NCBI RefSeq assembly: GCF_001466665.1
Contig: NZ_KQ758903.1
Span: forward strand, 307,684-371,683
Reading direction: 5' to 3'
DNA: 64,000 nt
From: Dehalogenimonas alkenigignens
Lineage (GTDB): Bacteria > Chloroflexota > Dehalococcoidia > Dehalococcoidales > Dehalococcoidaceae
A program made the translations under genes and the position numbers. Position 1 is the first letter of the stretch, and every line of letters starts with the position of its first letter. Under the pieces are notes generated by a model. It worked only from the letters and a program-made list of their open reading frames with translations. It made no database searches and was not told the origin of the DNA. This document shows, one piece after another, positions 60,967-64,000 of the stretch.

Positions 60967-63900
60967 TTAGACGACGCGGCGGGTGCGGACGATCAGGACG
61001 ATGACCAGGACGGTGAGCAGAGCGCCGACGCCGATGATGGCCCAGATGTAGGTCGGGGTCTCAGTGTCGGGGATGACCACGGTCACGGTCGGGGTGACTA
61101 CCGGGGAGGTCGGGATGGTCACCGGAGGAGAGGTCGGGGTGGCAGCAGCGGTCGTGAAGACGCTGATGACCCAGTCGGAGGTGCCGGTGCCGGTGATGGC
61201 CCGAACGCGCCAGTAGTAGGTGGTGTTGTTGGCCAGGGCGGTGCCGGTCCAGGCGGCCGCCGGGATGGAGGTGGTGATCTTGGTGCCGGTCAGCGGGCTG
61301 AAGGATGAAGCGGTGGAGACCTCAAGCTCGTAGCTGGTGGCGCCAGTCACAGCCGCCCACTGGAAGGTCGGCATGGTCGGCACGTTGGAAGCGCCGGCGG
61401 CCGGGGCCAGGTTGGACGGAGTGGTCGGGACGTTGGGCTGGGTGGAGAAGGTGAAGGTCCCGGCGAAGGTGGCGGTAGCCAGGTGAGCATCGTCAGAGGT
61501 GCGAACGCCCCAGACTCTGACGGTGTAGGTGGTGTTGGCAGCGAGGCCGGTGATGGTGTAGGAGGTGCCGGACTGGCTGGAGGTGGCCAGGGTAGCGCTG
61601 TACAGGTCGCGGGCAGCGGTGCTGCTCTGGACTATAGCGACGGCGAAGCGATCGACGCCGGTCAGAGCGGTCCAGCTGACGGTGGCCTGGCTGGTGGTGA
61701 AGGCGCCAACGGTAACGCCGGCGACGGCGACGGCAAGAGTGTCGGTGTAGGTGAACATCTTGGCGCCGGAGACGACGGTCAGCGTATTGCCGTTAGCGAA
61801 CAGGGCGGAAGCGGAGGAGAAGTCGCTGCTGGGGGCGATCAAGCCGGCTTTGGAGGCAGAAGACAGCAGGCGGACAACCGAGCCATTGGCGTTCAAGCCG
61901 TAGGTGACCCAGGCTGTGCCGGCGGCGGTGCCGGAGGCCAGGCCGACCGGAGCGGTCAGCAGGTTGCCGGCGGCGGAGTCGAACAGAGCGACGCCGTCGT
62001 CCTGGCGGGAAGACCAGGCCGGGGTGGTGGCGGCGAAGTCATAGGAGAATAGACCACCGGTGGCTTCAGTAGCCCAAACGACATCATTGGAGCCGGTCCG
62101 GAAAGCAACCATCAGGCTGGTGGCGCCGGTGAGGGCGGCAGTCGAGGTTGTCCAGGTGGCGCCGAGGTCGGTGGACTTGGACAGGCGGCCCTGATCGGTG
62201 CCGACTACCAGAGCGGTGCCGTCGGACGAGCGGGCCATGGAGGTGATGTTACCAGTGGTGCCGCCGGTGGGGGCAGCGATGGTAACGTTGGTCCAGGTGA
62301 AGCCGTTGTCAAGGGTCTTGGTCACGACGCCGGAGTTGCCGCCGACGACGTAAACATTCTTGTCAAGGACGATCAGGGTGTTGGCAACAACCGGGGTGGC
62401 TCCACCGGGAGCGACGAGTTGAGCGGTGAAGAGGGTACCGTTGTTGTTGGAGACCATGATCTTGTTGTTGGTGCCCTTGGTGGTGAAGACAACAGTCTGG
62501 TCGGTGGCGTAGTTGGGCGACAGGCGGAGCATGTTGATGGCGGCGGCATCAGTGCCGCTGAAGTAAACGCGCTCCCAGTTGTCGCCGGTCTTGCGCCACA
62601 GGCTGTTGGCATAAACGGTGGTGCCGGCAGTAACCGCGGCTGCCAGGCTGATGGGTGAGGTGGTCGAGGCGGTAGCAGTGGTCAGGGCAAAGGTGCCAGC
62701 AGCGGCCACAGCGCCGGTCTGGGTGATGGTGGCGGTGGGATTAGCGGTGTCCATGGTGACGTTAACCGGGAAGGCATCGACACCGAAAGTGTAGGTGCCG
62801 TTACCAGTGGCCGCACCAGTGACGGTGACGGCGCCAGCGGTCAGGGTGATGGCGATAGAACCAGCCACGACACCCGGGGTAGCGCTAGCGGCATCGGGCA
62901 GGCTGAAAGAGCCAACACCGGGCAGAACAGCCGGGGGAACAACGATAGCGTTAGCGGTGCCGAGAAGATCCTCAACAACAGCTAACACAACGGAACCGGC
63001 GCCCAAACCCTGAATATCAATCGAGCCACTGGTTCCAGCGGCTGTAGCGGTCAGGGTAGCTGAATCACCGGCGCCAAGGAAGATGACGTTGCCTACAATG
63101 GCTGCACCAGCGCTAGAGCCGGCATTAATAGCGGCACTAACCGAACCGGTAGCAACATTGAAGGTAGCAGTTAAACCATCGGTCGCATGACCATTAGTAA
63201 TGGTCAGCTTGTCAGCCGCGATAGCGGTACTAGTGGTATTACCAGTAGCGGTGAAAGAACCGGCGGGAGAAGAACCGACGCCGGCAGTCGCGCGGCTGGT
63301 GGCCAGCCAGGTGACGGTGGAAGTGGCAGCCATGTCGTTGATGGCCGAGAATGAATCATTCAGCAGGCTAACGGCGCTGAAGTTCTTGGCCTGGTCAACG
63401 CTCAGGCTGAAACCGGACTGGTCGTTCTGGGCCAAGCCCATGCCGCCCTGGAGAGCGTAGGCAACACCAGAGGTGGCGAAGTCGCTCTTGAGGGCGACCA
63501 TGGTCATGCCAGCGAAGGGGGTCAGCTTCTTGGCAGCGGTGAAGTTGGCGCCGCCGTCAGTGCTGAGGAAAGCCTTGCCATTGGAAGTGCCGGCAAAGAT
63601 GGTGGCGCCGGAGAAGGTGCCAAGAACATCAATGCTGACAACCGGCTGGGCAGTACCGAAGAAGGGCAGCTGCAGGATGGACGGGGTGGAGGCATTGCCC
63701 ATCACGCGGTAGACGCCGCCGTTGGTGCCGTTAAGGCCGGCATAGAAGAACGGAGCGGTGGACATGTTGAAGTCAGACGGGAAATCAATGGAAACGACAG
63801 TGTTGTCGGTGGCAGCAACAATCTGAACATCTTTAAGAGTGGTGTTGAAGCCGAAGCCATTAACGGAGAAGCTAGCGATGGGGGCTGCACCAGCAGCCTT

Positions 63901-64000
63901 TTTGATGACGATAATGCCCAGGTCAGTGGCGAAGTTGGGGGAAAGCTTGAGGGCTTGGACATTAAAGCCAGCGGTGTTCAGGAAGGCGGTGGCGTCGAAG
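60967..64000 (-). CDS. Large secreted surface protein (S-layer or adhesin-like), N-terminus outside the window
   Basis: The frame is open to the right edge, so at least 1010 C-terminal residues are seen. Repeats of a beta-propeller kind recur (for example LKLSPNFATDLGIIVI, LRLSPNYATDQTVVFTTKG and KTLDNGFTWTNVTI), typical of BNR/sortilin-type blades. Two fibronectin-type III-like domains follow (TYTVRVWG and YYWRVRA). A Thr/Pro-rich linker then leads to one membrane segment (WAIIGVGALLTVLVIVLIV) and a basic RTRRVV tail. The composition is very rich in Ala, Thr, Val and Gly, as in surface-layer proteins. It probably coats the cell or binds partners. Confidence 0.85.
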   Translation of the reverse strand, partial: FDATAFLNTAGFNVQALKLSPNFATDLGIIVIKKAAGAAPIASFSVNGFGFNTTLKDVQIVAATDNTVVSIDFPSDFNMSTAPFFYAGLNGTNGGVYRVMGNASTPSILQLPFFGTAQPVVSIDVLGTFSGATIFAGTSNGKAFLSTDGGANFTAAKKLTPFAGMTMVALKSDFATSGVAYALQGGMGLAQNDQSGFSLSVDQAKNFSAVSLLNDSFSAINDMAATSTVTWLATSRATAGVGSSPAGSFTATGNTTSTAIAADKLTITNGHATDGLTATFNVATGSVSAAINAGSSAGAAIVGNVIFLGAGDSATLTATAAGTSGSIDIQGLGAGSVVLAVVEDLLGTANAIVVPPAVLPGVGSFSLPDAASATPGVVAGSIAITLTAGAVTVTGAATGNGTYTFGVDAFPVNVTMDTANPTATITQTGAVAAAGTFALTTATASTTSPISLAAAVTAGTTVYANSLWRKTGDNWERVYFSGTDAAAINMLRLSPNYATDQTVVFTTKGTNNKIMVSNNNGTLFTAQLVAPGGATPVVANTLIVLDKNVYVVGGNSGVVTKTLDNGFTWTNVTIAAPTGGTTGNITSMARSSDGTALVVGTDQGRLSKSTDLGATWTTSTAALTGATSLMVAFRTGSNDVVWATEATGGLFSYDFAATTPAWSSRQDDGVALFDSAAGNLLTAPVGLASGTAAGTAWVTYGLNANGSVVRLLSSASKAGLIAPSSDFSSASALFANGNTLTVVSGAKMFTYTDTLAVAVAGVTVGAFTTSQATVSWTALTGVDRFAVAIVQSSTAARDLYSATLATSSQSGTSYTITGLAANTTYTVRVWGVRTSDDAHLATATFAGTFTFSTQPNVPTTPSNLAPAAGASNVPTMPTFQWAAVTGATSYELEVSTASSFSPLTGTKITTSIPAAAWTGTALANNTTYYWRVRAITGTGTSDWVISVFTTAAATPTSPPVTIPTSPVVTPTVTVVIPDTETPTYIWAIIGVGALLTVLVIVLIVRTRRVV

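Noticed and set aside
61000..63700. Repeated GGC/GCC-rich pattern that could be taken for a tandem repeat array
   Set aside because: It is codon bias of an Ala/Thr/Gly/Val-rich surface protein; no regular DNA unit is present.

Overview
The window is a gene-dense, GC-rich stretch of bacterial chromosome with about 73 protein genes and no rRNA, tRNA, prophage, insertion sequence or CRISPR array that I can see. The gene set suggests the class Dehalococcoidia (phylum Chloroflexota), perhaps a Dehalogenimonas-like organism. The clues are the aroC-pheA-tyrA arrangement, GatCAB, the MEP isoprenoid genes, a large surface protein with a single C-terminal anchor, and a heliorhodopsin in an otherwise anaerobe-like background. 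This placement is inference. No reductive dehalogenase gene is present.

Layout. 1-2.9 kb holds the end of an aromatic amino acid operon (aroC, pheA, tyrA). 3-9.2 kb holds a membrane protein, an aminotransferase with its Lrp-type regulator, small envelope proteins, a glutaredoxin plus ferredoxin:thioredoxin reductase-rubredoxin pair, and a ZTP-type riboswitch ahead of a membrane-anchored MazG-like protein. 9.2-18.8 kb holds gatC-gatA, a carbonic anhydrase, a lipoprotein/kinase/regulator signalling trio, a PilT-like ATPase, a tandem universal stress protein and a methyltransferase. 18.7-34.6 kb is mostly housekeeping: uvrB, dxr-rseP-ispG, gltX, rluD, lspA, a DksA-like protein, uppS-cdsA and an MFS carrier. 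35-41.6 kb holds an M29 aminopeptidase and a six-gene operon of zinc-ribbon membrane proteins, a secreted protein, and an intact plus a catalytically dead trypsin-like protease. 41.7-45.6 kb holds gatB, secG, a SAM hydrolase-family gene, a candidate large structured RNA and trmD.

45.6-51.6 kb is the most unusual part. A minus-strand series starts with a Fur/PerR-like repressor with a palindromic operator and continues through a cupin, DUF2177, heliorhodopsin, DegV, two lipid- or membrane-type proteins, a 47-residue Cys-rich peptide and a flavoprotein disulfide reductase. 51.7-60.4 kb returns to housekeeping (rplS, priA, a CCA-adding enzyme-like gene, secD-secF, a cation efflux protein, an acetoin/histone deacetylase-family protein). 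A DUF559 nuclease gene bounded by inverted hairpin repeats follows. The window ends inside a large surface protein gene.

Two genes carry single-base frameshifts that break conserved family motifs. Many promoters here place the predicted transcription start at or within a few bases of the start codon, which suggests frequent leaderless mRNAs. Three convincing small genes of 45, 47 and 53 codons were found by reading the gaps.
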